Shown here one piece after another: positions 43,468-51,793 of a stretch of 64,000 nucleotides of DNA. Below the pieces are notes generated by a model. That model made no database searches, had not been told where the DNA came from, and saw only the letters and a program-made list of their open reading frames with translations. Source of the DNA: Parabacteroides sp. Marseille-P3160 (GTDB taxonomy: Bacteria; Bacteroidota; Bacteroidia; Bacteroidales; Tannerellaceae); contig NZ_LT799418.1 in the NCBI RefSeq assembly GCF_900162725.1, positions 1,663,836 through 1,727,835 of the forward strand, written 5' to 3'. A program made the position numbers and the translations under genes. The stretch's first letter is position 1. Each line of letters starts with the position of its first letter.

Positions 43468-44440
43468 TCTTGTATATTCTTTGTGCAGCTTCGATATTAC
43501 GGCTGTTGCCACTTCCCATCAAATCGGCATATGTTAATAATACGGGAGTCATTCTTTCGTCATTTGTGAAAGTCCAGAATTTATTATAAACAAAGATTTC
43601 TCCATTTTCGTCTGTACGGAGTCCGGTTTTTACTAATGCTCCGATATTCCCACCATATAAGGTATATTGTCTCGGATACAAATAACCGTCATATAAATTA
43701 GCAGCAGATTCGCCTCCCCAAAAACAATCAGGGGGAAGTGATATATTTTTCCAATCTTTTTTGATATTACTATCTTTGAAAGTCATCTTCCTTACAAACC
43801 GTTTGGGCTTAAGAATATCATTGTATCCGACTATCCATCGTTCTAATAGCTCTTTCCTGTTTTTTAGAGATTTACCTTCATTTGTTTTTAGGATATAGCC
43901 GGACTCAATCAATTCATTCATGATAATATTGACAGAACCTAATGAAACATTTGCCGATTCTTGTATTTGCCGGTAAGGTAAATTCACCCAGTCCGGATTT
44001 TCCAATAACCGGAATATGATTTTCAGACCAGCCTCCTGAAATAGCCTGCTCTTGCTCGAAACGGGTATGGAATATTTTCCTGTTGTCTTTTTCCCCTCCA
44101 CATGAAGAATTAATTTATCAACTCTTATTTGACAATTCCCTGCAACATCCATGCTGTTTATTTCGTTTTGAATAAGCTCAATCATGAGGCCCGGATAAAT
44201 ACTTTGGACCACAAGGAGGATAGGGATCTCAGTTTGCTTTTGCAATTCAATGAGGTTTCTTTGAATATTTCCGAAGTTACTTGTTGTTATAGCTCCCTTA
44301 ACTTTGCAAAGAAATTCTATATCATTGATATGCAAGATATAATCAAAATCAGGATTAGGAGATTTCTCCAACCGAATATTTGCATTACCAACAATTTCAG
44401 AGAGCCTATCTATAGCGCTATTTACAAGTTCCTTTTCCAT
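43445..44440 (-). CDS. AbiEi-like type IV antitoxin / transcriptional regulator
   Basis: A 331-residue protein that precedes the nucleotidyltransferase. The N-terminal half (1-150) resembles the nuclease-like region seen in such regulators; a winged helix follows (LPYRQIQESANVSLGSVNIIMNELIESGYIL cut at about 175-205), and the C-terminal domain contains WGGESAANLYDGYLYP, like the AbiEi antitoxin core. In type IV systems the antitoxin counters the toxin without direct binding and represses its own operon. The start at 44440 is set by the promoter and operator just upstream; a longer frame to 44491 would run through the operator. Confidence 0.82.
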   Translation of the reverse strand: MEKELVNSAIDRLSEIVGNANIRLEKSPNPDFDYILHINDIEFLCKVKGAITTSNFGNIQRNLIELQKQTEIPILLVVQSIYPGLMIELIQNEINSMDVAGNCQIRVDKLILHVEGKKTTGKYSIPVSSKSRLFQEAGLKIIFRLLENPDWVNLPYRQIQESANVSLGSVNIIMNELIESGYILKTNEGKSLKNRKELLERWIVGYNDILKPKRFVRKMTFKDSNIKKDWKNISLPPDCFWGGESAANLYDGYLYPRQYTLYGGNIGALVKTGLRTDENGEIFVYNKFWTFTNDERMTPVLLTYADLMGSGNSRNIEAAQRIYKNELQHLQ

Positions 44441-44469
44441 ATCTGGTTTGTTTTTGTTCACTAAATACA

Positions 44470-44492
44470 CATGTTCACAAATAATGAACATG
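44470..44492. promoter_or_regulatory. Palindromic operator at the antitoxin promoter
   Basis: Perfect 8-bp inverted repeats CATGTTCA (44470-44477) and TGAACATG (44485-44492) with a 7-bp spacer. It abuts the -7 box and covers the expected transcription start. A half-site TGTTCA at 44455-44460 adds to it. Confidence 0.7.
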
Positions 44493-44524
44493 CAAATATA
44501 ATGAACGATATTGGTTTAAGCAAA
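44493..44524 (-). promoter_or_regulatory. Promoter of the AbiE-like operon
   Basis: On the minus strand: TTTG at 44524-44521, 20 bp spacer, TATATTTG at 44500-44493. It matches the Bacteroidetes consensus closely. Confidence 0.85.
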
Positions 44525-44653
44525 TAAGGAAATCTAATCGATTCGTTCTTGCTAAATCCTATTCAAGTACCGTATTAAGATTCTTGTAATTGACTAATTT
44601 TATGTTTCCGACTGTGTTCTCGTATGCTCCGGCGTAAATGATTGTTTTGCTGC

Positions 44654-45746
44654 TTATACGATTTTCAAATGTTTTCTCGACCACTTCTTTAAGCCTTTTT
44701 CAAATTCGCTGTTATAGGTTTGCGCCGATTTAATCTCTATGGCATCAAAGCGATCCTCATGTTTTAACATTAAGTCCACCTCGTTTTTATTACTATCCTT
44801 AAAAAAGAATAAATTACTATCTTTACCTTTATTATATCTTTGTTTTAAGGCTTCCGTAACGATGAAATTTTCGAATAAGTCACCTCTTTTTTTATCTCTG
44901 TTTAATTGCTGAGGAGTCTCTATACCTAATAAATAACAGGCTAATCCTGTGTCGAGGAAATAGAGTTTTGGCGTTTTGGTTAGTCGTTTGCTTGTGTTCT
45001 CAAAATAGGGGGGGGAGTATTGTTATAATATAAGATGTTTGTAAAACGGATAACCATGATTTTATTGTATTCACACTAACTCCCACTTCGTTCGATAGCT
45101 CTGAAGCAACGAATAGATTTCCTGTCCGTCCGGCGCATAGGCGGAGAAACGTTTGGAACTGCATCCAGTCTTTTACCTGTAATAAATCGCGCAAATCACG
45201 TTCAAGATATGTTTTTACATAATTGGGATAGAGGAAAGTTGCAATATTTTTTTTTGCATAAATGGCCGGATAGAAACCGTCAAACAACAACTCGTCCAAC
45301 GATTTATTGTCTGCTGAATCTTTGACTTCGGAATAAGACATGGGAAGTAATTCAAAGATAGCCGTTCTTCCGGAAAGAGACTGTGTGATTGATCGAAGCA
45401 TGGAAAATTGGGAACTACCCGATAAGATAAATCGTTTTGACGGATTTTCATCCACCATTCCCTGAATATAGGATAGCAATTCCGGAACGTTTTGCACTTC
45501 ATCTAAAATCATACCTTTTGTATCTTGATTCAAAAATGCGACAGGGTCATTTGCCGTATAGTTTCGGATATCCAGATTCTCTAAGGAGTAATAAGATAGC
45601 TCATCAAACAGATGTTTTATCAAAGTCGTTTTACCGAATTGCCGAGGACCTGTGATAGTGATTACCGGAAAGTATTTAATAGCTTCTTTTATAACTGGAA
45701 TGATTTCCCTATCAATAAATATTATCGCCAGTAATAATATTTTCAT
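44654..45746 (-). pseudogene. AAA/DUF4143 ATPase, out of frame at a C8 tract
   Basis: The first 248 codons (45746-45000) encode the AAA_14 domain: Walker A ITGPRQFGKTTLIKHL, Walker B GMILDEVQNVPELL, sensor FILSGSSQFSML, then the DUF4143 helical part up to SYIITILPPLF and a stop. If one C is removed from the C8 run (coding strand, 45008-45015), the frame continues PPYFENTSKRLTKTPKLYFL and LDTGLACYLLGIE and then NEVDLMLKHEDRFDAIEIKS, the DUF4143 nuclease-like motif, to a TAA at 44654-44656. That would give a normal 363-residue protein. The gene is either decayed or switched off by tract length. Confidence 0.85.
45008..45015. repeat. G8/C8 homopolymer tract inside the DUF4143 gene
   Basis: Eight G on the plus strand (C on the coding strand). 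Seven would keep the frame; eight shifts it to a TGA about 10 bases later. Confidence 0.9.
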
Positions 45747-45849
45747 GTTATATTCTTGTTTGTACTATGCGTGTTCGTGAAAAGTCAGTCACATGGTAGG
45801 CCTGCAGGCTCACCCGGTAAAAGATTGGTTTTAATATGTGAGTACTATG

Positions 45850-47193
45850 TTATGATATCTCGCGTTCTAATAGTAGAGGTAAGGCCCCTACGTAGTAAAA
45901 GGGGATATTGATTAATTTGAATGATTTCCCTTTTGGCGTTTTTACCTTGTCCACCGAATACTTCCCACTCCAGATACGCACAGCAGTCTCTCCTTTGGAT
46001 AAATCCATAAAAGATTGTACGGATCGTAGATGTGTATTATTTCCTGACTTTACTTCGATCGGGATGATGTCTGTTCCTCGCTGCCATATGAAATCAACTT
46101 CGGCATTCGAGCCTTTTTTATCGCGTACCCAGAAGTTCAACTTTTCGATATAAGCATTATCTAACAATACTCGTAGTTCTTGTGCAACGATGTGTTCTGC
46201 AATATCGCCCCGCCATGAATCGAGAATGTCTTTTTTCCCGATTAATTCAACTTGAAGATTTGCGGCAAAATTGACCAGGCCGGTATCTACCCAGCGCAGT
46301 TTGGGCGCTCGTCGGAATGATGCTTCAATGGGTGCTTGTACACTGGTGGTTGGATAAATCAATTCCAATAGAAAGGCTTTTTCCATAATTGTAAAAGCCT
46401 CCCGAACATCTTTAGAGAGATAATTAGAGCCGCCGAAGTTACCCAGTGTTATGATTTGTCCGGCTTTGCTCCAACCGGTATTTAGTATATGGCGTATGAT
46501 TTGCGTCTGTTTCTGTGTAGGTGCATATTTTTCCACATCTTCGTTATATCCCTTCAGCAGTGTATTGTAGATACGCTTCAATCGGGTTAAGTCTCTGTAT
46601 TCTGCATAGTCTGCCACCACTTCGGGCATTCCGCCGATAAGGGTGTATAAATTAAAGCGCTTAATAGCTTCTGCATGTAGCGCATCCGGTAATGTCGCTT
46701 GCTCGATAGCTTTTTTATATTGCATCTCACCGATAGCTCCCAAAAACTCTCCGAATGAGCAAGGCGCTAACTGCATATATTCCACACGTCCGACAGGAAA
46801 AGAAACACGCTCTTTCAATAAGGATTGCAATCTTGAACCTGCCGCTATGACATAAAGCTGCGGTATATCTTCGTAAAAATAGCGTAGTAATGCCACAGCT
46901 TTTGGTTCAGTTTGTATTTCGTCAATGAACAACAAGGTGCGTCCTTTCCCCATAGATATATTTTGGCGAAAGCAAACGACCTGCATAATATCTGAAACCG
47001 TGTCCGACTCTGTGAATAAGCGTGCATCTTCCGGTCTTTCGAGATTCAGATGAATGTAGTTGTCAAAATCCCGGCTAAATTCATTTATGATGGTCGTCTT
47101 GCCGACTTGTCTGGCACCTCTCAAAATCAGAGGTTTACGCTGCGGATTAGAAGCCCACTCTTTCAATCTTAGATATATGTTTCTGTAAATCAT
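45850..47193 (-). CDS. AAA_14/DUF4143 ATPase, intact
   Basis: A 447-residue protein. Walker A is LILRGARQVGKTTII, Walker B RTLLFIDEIQTEPKA, with sensor region YVIAAGSRLQSLL. The C-terminal DUF4143 part carries NAEVDFIWQRGTDIIPIEVKSG, a PD-(D/E)xK-like nuclease motif. The family is very common in Bacteroidetes accessory regions and is suspected of a role in conflict or DNA processing, but no function is proven to my knowledge. It starts at the ATG 47193 and has the same orientation as the out-of-frame relative downstream; identity between the two is low. Confidence 0.9.
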   Translation of the reverse strand: MIYRNIYLRLKEWASNPQRKPLILRGARQVGKTTIINEFSRDFDNYIHLNLERPEDARLFTESDTVSDIMQVVCFRQNISMGKGRTLLFIDEIQTEPKAVALLRYFYEDIPQLYVIAAGSRLQSLLKERVSFPVGRVEYMQLAPCSFGEFLGAIGEMQYKKAIEQATLPDALHAEAIKRFNLYTLIGGMPEVVADYAEYRDLTRLKRIYNTLLKGYNEDVEKYAPTQKQTQIIRHILNTGWSKAGQIITLGNFGGSNYLSKDVREAFTIMEKAFLLELIYPTTSVQAPIEASFRRAPKLRWVDTGLVNFAANLQVELIGKKDILDSWRGDIAEHIVAQELRVLLDNAYIEKLNFWVRDKKGSNAEVDFIWQRGTDIIPIEVKSGNNTHLRSVQSFMDLSKGETAVRIWSGKYSVDKVKTPKGKSFKLINIPFYYVGALPLLLEREIS

Positions 47194-47394
47194 TTTTATA
47201 TCATTTTTTTACAAGCAAAAAGATTGCTTGTTTTCTAAAGACATAGGCAAATATAGACAAAAATAAATTGAAAACATAGGCAAAAAGAGATGTAATAGTG
47301 ATGAAAACATAGGTAAGAAGTCTCTTTTCTTATCTCTGCTCAATTTAATAATGTAAGTTCCCTCTGATGATTGTAGTTTTCTTATCAGTGTTAA
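47194..47394. other. AT-rich interval without genes
   Basis: No ORF or clear promoter was found. It contains two similar sentences of bases (GAAAACATAGGCAAAAA-like at 47269 and 47302), too short to interpret. Confidence 0.4.
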
Positions 47395-47745
47395 GATTTA
47401 TTTGCCCGTGCGATATTCATGATGTTCATGATTAGTGAGGTTCATCCATTCAATGATGGCGACGGCCGAATATCAAGAATCATGATGACTGCAGAGTTGG
47501 TTAAAGCCGAACAGACACATATCATTGTTCCAACTGTTTTCAGGGAGGATTATATATTGGCATTAAGAAAACTTACACGCCAAAAGGATCCGAGTACATA
47601 CATCAACGTAATGGTAAAACTGCAAAAGTTCAGCGACAATCTCTATGGTTCTAATTTTATAGAACTGAAAGAGTATCTTCGGGCTTGCAATGCCTATGAA
47701 GAACCAACGCAAGCAAAACTGGAGATTATAGACAGGGTTATCTGA
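47395..47745 (+). pseudogene. Fic-family protein, C-terminal remnant
   Basis: The frame after a TAA at 47392-47394 reads DLFARAIFMMFMISEVHPFNDGDGRISRIM, the active-site region of Fic AMP-transferases (HPFxxGNGR, here with Asp for Asn), then a normal C-terminal part (REDYILALRKLTRQKDPSTY). About the first half of the gene is missing. An ATG exists at 47419, so a short product may still be made, but it would lack the N-terminal Fic fold. Confidence 0.8.
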
Positions 47746-48123
47746 TCGTTATGCTCTGAAATTTGTCGTCAGGACACATCTATTCGTCAAAATTTATAGT
47801 ACAAGGCAGATTTGAATAAGTTAGCTATAAAAATTTGTGTGAACAGCAGACAGAATATATAGTTCGATACACTTTATCCACATCCTTAGTAATCAGTACT
47901 ATCTGCTTTAATCGGTACGAGTAGTCATTTAACAAATGGGAGAGAAAGCTATGGGAAATTCAACTTTTTATTTATCAGAGTAATAACCTTTTTTCTCGTG
48001 CTGTGCTTTTTCCTTATGTACTTTTGCCGGAATTCTAGATTACAAAAGTAACGATAAAATGGCAGAAACGAGTAGAAAAAGGATGTTTTTGCTTTGGCAG
48101 ACTTATTTTTCTTTGAAAACGTG
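47746..48123. other. Gene-free AT-rich interval with facing -7-like boxes
   Basis: No gene was found. TACTTTTG at 48019-48026 (plus) and its reverse complement CAAAAGTA at 48043-48050 face each other across 16 bp. They may be decayed promoters. Confidence 0.4.
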
Positions 48124-48131
48124 TATCTTTG
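48124..48131 (+). promoter_or_regulatory. -7 box fused to the truncated DUF4143 gene
   Basis: TATCTTTG fits TAnnTTTG. The coding frame already runs through it, so the original start and N-terminal codons have been lost between here and 48165. Confidence 0.45.
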
Positions 48132-48176
48132 TATTTAGAGTTTTTCAATTTCTATTTCTATTTAGATGATCTTGAT

Positions 48177-49322
48177 ATGCTCTTTATGAGCCTTGAAGTC
48201 TATTTCAATCGTAAACTCACCCCACGTGCTAAAGCTGATGAAGAAGCACATTCGCTCATTATTCTTGATGAAGTGCAATTCTGCCCGCGTGCCCGGGTTG
48301 CCATCAAGCATTTGGTAGCCGATCATCGGTACGACTATATTGAAACGGGCTCGCTCATCTCCATCAAGAAGAATGTAAAGGACATCATGCTGCCATCAGA
48401 AGAACATGCCATTGAGATGCACCCCATGGATTTTGAAGAATTTCTTTGGGCGATGGATGATGAGATGATGATGCCTTATATACAACTCCAATTTGAAAAG
48501 CGCAAGCCTATGGGTGCTTTTCATCGCAAAACCTTGGATTACTTCCGCCAATATCTGATTGTAGGCAGTATGCCTCAGACAGTGGCGAAGTATGTGGAAA
48601 CGCACGATTTTGAAAAAGTGGATGAGGTGAAGCGTGACATTCTTGCTTTATATAGGAATGATATCAAGAAGTATGCCGACAACCAAGAAACGAAGGTGGT
48701 GGCTATTTTTGATGAGATTCCGGGACAGCTTCAGAAACATCAGAAAAAGTTCCGCTTATCTGCTTTGCAAAATGAGGCTCGTATGCGTGATTATTCAGAA
48801 GCATTTTTTGGGTTAGGTGATGCGAAAATTATCAATTGTTGTTACCTCAGCATTGGATTGAAACTGAACGAGGTGCGTACTACGTTGAAATGCTATATGG
48901 GGGATACAGGCTTGCTCATTAGCCATGCTTTTGATGAGCGTGGAATCGTGAGTGAGGAGCTTTATCAGAAACTGATGTTCGGTAAGTTGGAAGTAAACGA
49001 AGGTATGTTGATAGAAAATATTGTAGCTCAGATGCTACGCGCATCCGGGCATAGGCTGTATTTCTATAGCAATAGTTCCAGAACGTCTAATGACGACCGT
49101 ATGGAAATAGACTTTTTGATAGCAAAGCCCATAACCACCAGTCGTCATAACATTTTCCCCATAGAGGTGAAGTCTGGTAAAACCTATACACTTACCTCTC
49201 TTAAGAAGTGCATCGCTAAATATGGTAATCAGCTATCTATACCGTATGTGCTACATGATAAAGATGTGAGAGAGATGGATGGTCTCATTTATCTCCCCTT
49301 GTATATGACACCGTTATTATGA
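48177..49322 (+). pseudogene. AAA/DUF4143 ATPase lacking its P-loop
   Basis: The open frame extends from 48129 but its first plausible ATG is at 48177. It encodes the rest of an AAA_14/DUF4143 protein: Walker B SLIILDEVQFCPRAR, sensor DYIETGSLISIKKNVKDI, the DUF4143 core MHPMDFEEFLWAMDDEM, and DRMEIDFLIAKPITTSRHNI followed by FPIEVKSGK. The N-terminal 60-90 residues with Walker A are missing. A normal promoter box sits just upstream, so a deletion has joined promoter and gene body. There is also a short deletion in NCCYLSIGLKLNE relative to what I recall of the family. Confidence 0.8.
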
Positions 49323-49325
49323 TTA

Positions 49326-49530
49326 TGCAAATCATGGATAATAAACTCACATATCAGGACTTCTTGAAGAAAATATGTAGCTTCAAAAAGAGAATGATAC
49401 TCTTCGTTCTGAGATTATACGGCTAAAGAGTTTATTGTATATAGAAGAACCCCTCATAAAGCCAAAAGTAATTCAGCATTTCTCTTTGGAAGAGAAAGTT
49501 GCTTTATTTAGGAGCATAACGGAATTGTAG
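49326..49530 (+). pseudogene. Remnant of a TOTE-like conflict-system gene
   Basis: With one frameshift near 49380, this reads a short N-terminus (MDNKLTYQDFLKKI) followed by LQKENDTLRSEIIRLKSLL and FSLEEKVALFRSITEL, then stop. The pattern of a leucine/glutamate coiled coil followed by EEKVALFRS resembles the start of TOTE conflict-system primase-helicase proteins (EKIALFRSLFRG). Everything after that is missing. The identification rests on a short motif. Confidence 0.45.
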
Positions 49531-49702
49531 AAGGAAGTGTTAATCGACTTAAAAACATAAAACGACAAATGTATGGAAGAGCCGGGTTTGAATTACTCAG
49601 AAGAAAAGTTGTATTATCGACAACTGGATAAAGCTTCACCAAAAGTGACGAAGAATCCCAGAAGTGCAGCGTTTTTGGCAACAGTTGTCAATATAAAAAG
49701 AA

Positions 49703-49734
49703 AAAAGAGGGTGTTAACTTTAACACCCTCTTTT
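49703..49734. terminator. Bidirectional terminator after the SusCD locus
   Basis: A perfect 15-bp stem (49703-49717 with 49720-49734) and a 2-base loop, with A- and T-rich flanks on both sides. It lies 20 bp beyond the stop of the lipid-binding lipoprotein gene. Confidence 0.9.
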
Positions 49735-49753
49735 AGATATACAAAAATATGTT

Positions 49754-50254
49754 TTATTCATCTTCTGGCCAACCAGTTCTCCTAAATCCTGTAAAAGTAT
49801 ATGTGATGCCAGGAGTTTGCTCTGTTGTCAAAGTAAAAGATATTGCATCCGCTTTATGTCCGCTTGGAGTTGTTGCTCCATCTAAGACCACATTTCCATT
49901 GGAGATAGAAAAAGTTTTTCCATTAGTTAGAAAAGCGTTTGGTTGATCTGTCACGGAAAAAGTTTTTGCACTAATATTAATATCCACCTTTCCTCTTACC
50001 CCATAATTGGCATTGAAAGACGTTGCTGTTCCAATTCTAAGCCACATTTGAGTGGTACTTTCGTCAGATGTATTGTATGTATAAAGTACCACTTTTGCTG
50101 TTGCTCCCGTTGCAGAATTAGTCATAACCGTTTTCCATTCTCCAGATAAGGGGAAAACAGATGAATACTCAACTTCTGGGTCATCATAAGTCTCACAACT
50201 TACGCCGAATAATATTGCAAATACTATAATAGAAAATAATTTAATTTTTTTCAT
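49754..50254 (-). CDS. Lipid-binding-type lipoprotein of the SusCD locus
   Basis: A 166-residue lipoprotein with lipobox FGVSCETYDD. The body is a small beta-barrel-like domain (LSGEWKTVMTNSATGATAKV, TYTFTGFRRTGWPEDE) resembling the Lipid_bd family (PF12888) often found last in SusC/SusD operons. It is probably surface-exposed and may bind the imported ligand. It follows susD by 29 bp and ends at the locus terminator. Confidence 0.82.
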   Translation of the reverse strand: MKKIKLFSIIVFAILFGVSCETYDDPEVEYSSVFPLSGEWKTVMTNSATGATAKVVLYTYNTSDESTTQMWLRIGTATSFNANYGVRGKVDINISAKTFSVTDQPNAFLTNGKTFSISNGNVVLDGATTPSGHKADAISFTLTTEQTPGITYTFTGFRRTGWPEDE

Positions 50255-50283
50255 ATTCTATAATCTTTTATGGTTTAGAATGA

Positions 50284-51771
50284 TTATTTATGCCACCACA
50301 TCTTTTTTGTCAAAGGAATGACTGCTGGAGCATTAGGATTATTATCGGAAGAATTCTTCGGTATCAATATTCTTCTAGGAAATTCTCCAGAAGAAATCAC
50401 GGAGTTTACACTTGGTGTTAACTCTCCAATAATGTAAAGAGGATTAGGGGTCGTCCAATCTGTTGCTGATACTGGATATGTTGTCCCTAACTTAGGATAG
50501 CCCGTTCGATTAATATCAAAAAAAGCATCCCATGCTTGACAGCGAACAGAGGCAACCCATTTTTGGGTAATTATGGACTTTAACATAGTCTCTACGTTTG
50601 TATCATCAAATAAATAAGCTCCTATTAAAAAGTCGTTAGCTTGATCTGCAAATCCCCATCTATCAAAAGCTTTTGTAACAGCTAAATCATAAAATTCCTT
50701 TGCTTTTGTTTTATTTCCAAGCCTAGCATATGACTCTGCTTGCAAGAAATTGCTTTCCGCTACAGACATGAAATATACAGGATCTTCAGGAGCTAAACGT
50801 GCTCTTGAGAGAGTTGCAGAAGGAATAATGGTCTGTTCAATAGTATAACCTCCTTGAGGAAGTCCTTTGTAAGGATCCGTTCCTTCAGCTTGAGCATTTT
50901 CGTAATATGCGGAGATTCTAGGATCATTATATTCTAATAAGAATGCTACCATTGTTGCACTTGCACGTAAGTTGTTTGGAGTATTTAATTTCCTACGATC
51001 ATTTTCATATAATGGATTTGAATTATTTTCTTTATCCATGAATCCGTTCATTTTGGCATCATCTGTTGTTAAAAATCCTCCTTCATTTAGTAATGCTGTA
51101 ATCGCAGTCTGGTTTGCGGAAAAATCACGAAGAAGAATCTTTAATTTTAGTGTTTTTGCAAATTCAATCCATTTACTAACATCTCCTTTAAAAACAAAAT
51201 CTCTGTTTTCTATCGGTGAGTATTCAGATGCTGATCCTTTTTTAGCAATCGCTTCATCTAACATTGCGATAATGCTAGCATTAATTTCTTTACCTTCATC
51301 GTATTTTGGCGCTGCTATGTTTTCATTTAGTGCTTCAGAGAGAGGAATTGTTTCATAGAAATCGGCCAAAATATGATAGTTAAAAGCAATTAGAACTTGT
51401 GCTATAATCCATGAAGCAAAATCAGAATCTTTTTCTGCCTTTTCTTTTGCAAGGTATAAATCGGGTAAAGCACCTGAATACGCTGCACTCCATACACCGC
51501 TAAGATTTGTATTTAATATATTGTAAGAATCATAATTAGTATATTGATTGGATGCATTGTTCTGAGCATAATGCTGCGCCCATAGGCTTCCTAAAAGCTC
51601 TAAATCACTTCCTAAACGGGAAGAAGTCCATGCAATACCAGATGGAATCAACATTTCAACAGATGCTTCTGAAGGATAATTAGGATTGGTATTTACATCC
51701 AGCGTATTATCACAAGATATGGTTGTAAATATTACCAAGCAATAAATTATTATTTTATATATTGTTTTCAT
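50284..51771 (-). CDS. SusD/RagB-family outer-membrane lipoprotein (SusD_2 type)
   Basis: A 495-residue lipoprotein with lipobox FTTISCDNTL followed by DVNTNPNYPSEAS, the opening of the SusD-like_2 subgroup. TPR-like helices are visible (SNFLQAESYARLGNKTKAKEFYDLAV). It is the surface lid that captures ligand for the TonB-dependent channel made by the preceding gene. No hydrolase or sigma/anti-sigma gene is nearby, so the substrate cannot be named; this subgroup is often tied to oligosaccharides or peptides. Confidence 0.93.
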   Translation of the reverse strand: MKTIYKIIIYCLVIFTTISCDNTLDVNTNPNYPSEASVEMLIPSGIAWTSSRLGSDLELLGSLWAQHYAQNNASNQYTNYDSYNILNTNLSGVWSAAYSGALPDLYLAKEKAEKDSDFASWIIAQVLIAFNYHILADFYETIPLSEALNENIAAPKYDEGKEINASIIAMLDEAIAKKGSASEYSPIENRDFVFKGDVSKWIEFAKTLKLKILLRDFSANQTAITALLNEGGFLTTDDAKMNGFMDKENNSNPLYENDRRKLNTPNNLRASATMVAFLLEYNDPRISAYYENAQAEGTDPYKGLPQGGYTIEQTIIPSATLSRARLAPEDPVYFMSVAESNFLQAESYARLGNKTKAKEFYDLAVTKAFDRWGFADQANDFLIGAYLFDDTNVETMLKSIITQKWVASVRCQAWDAFFDINRTGYPKLGTTYPVSATDWTTPNPLYIIGELTPSVNSVISSGEFPRRILIPKNSSDNNPNAPAVIPLTKKMWWHK

Positions 51772-51793
51772 ATATCTAATTTTAGTTTGTTAT

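Noticed and set aside
49573-49785. 70-codon ORF before the terminator
   Set aside because: It runs through the bidirectional terminator and into the lipoprotein gene on the other strand; its body matches nothing I know.
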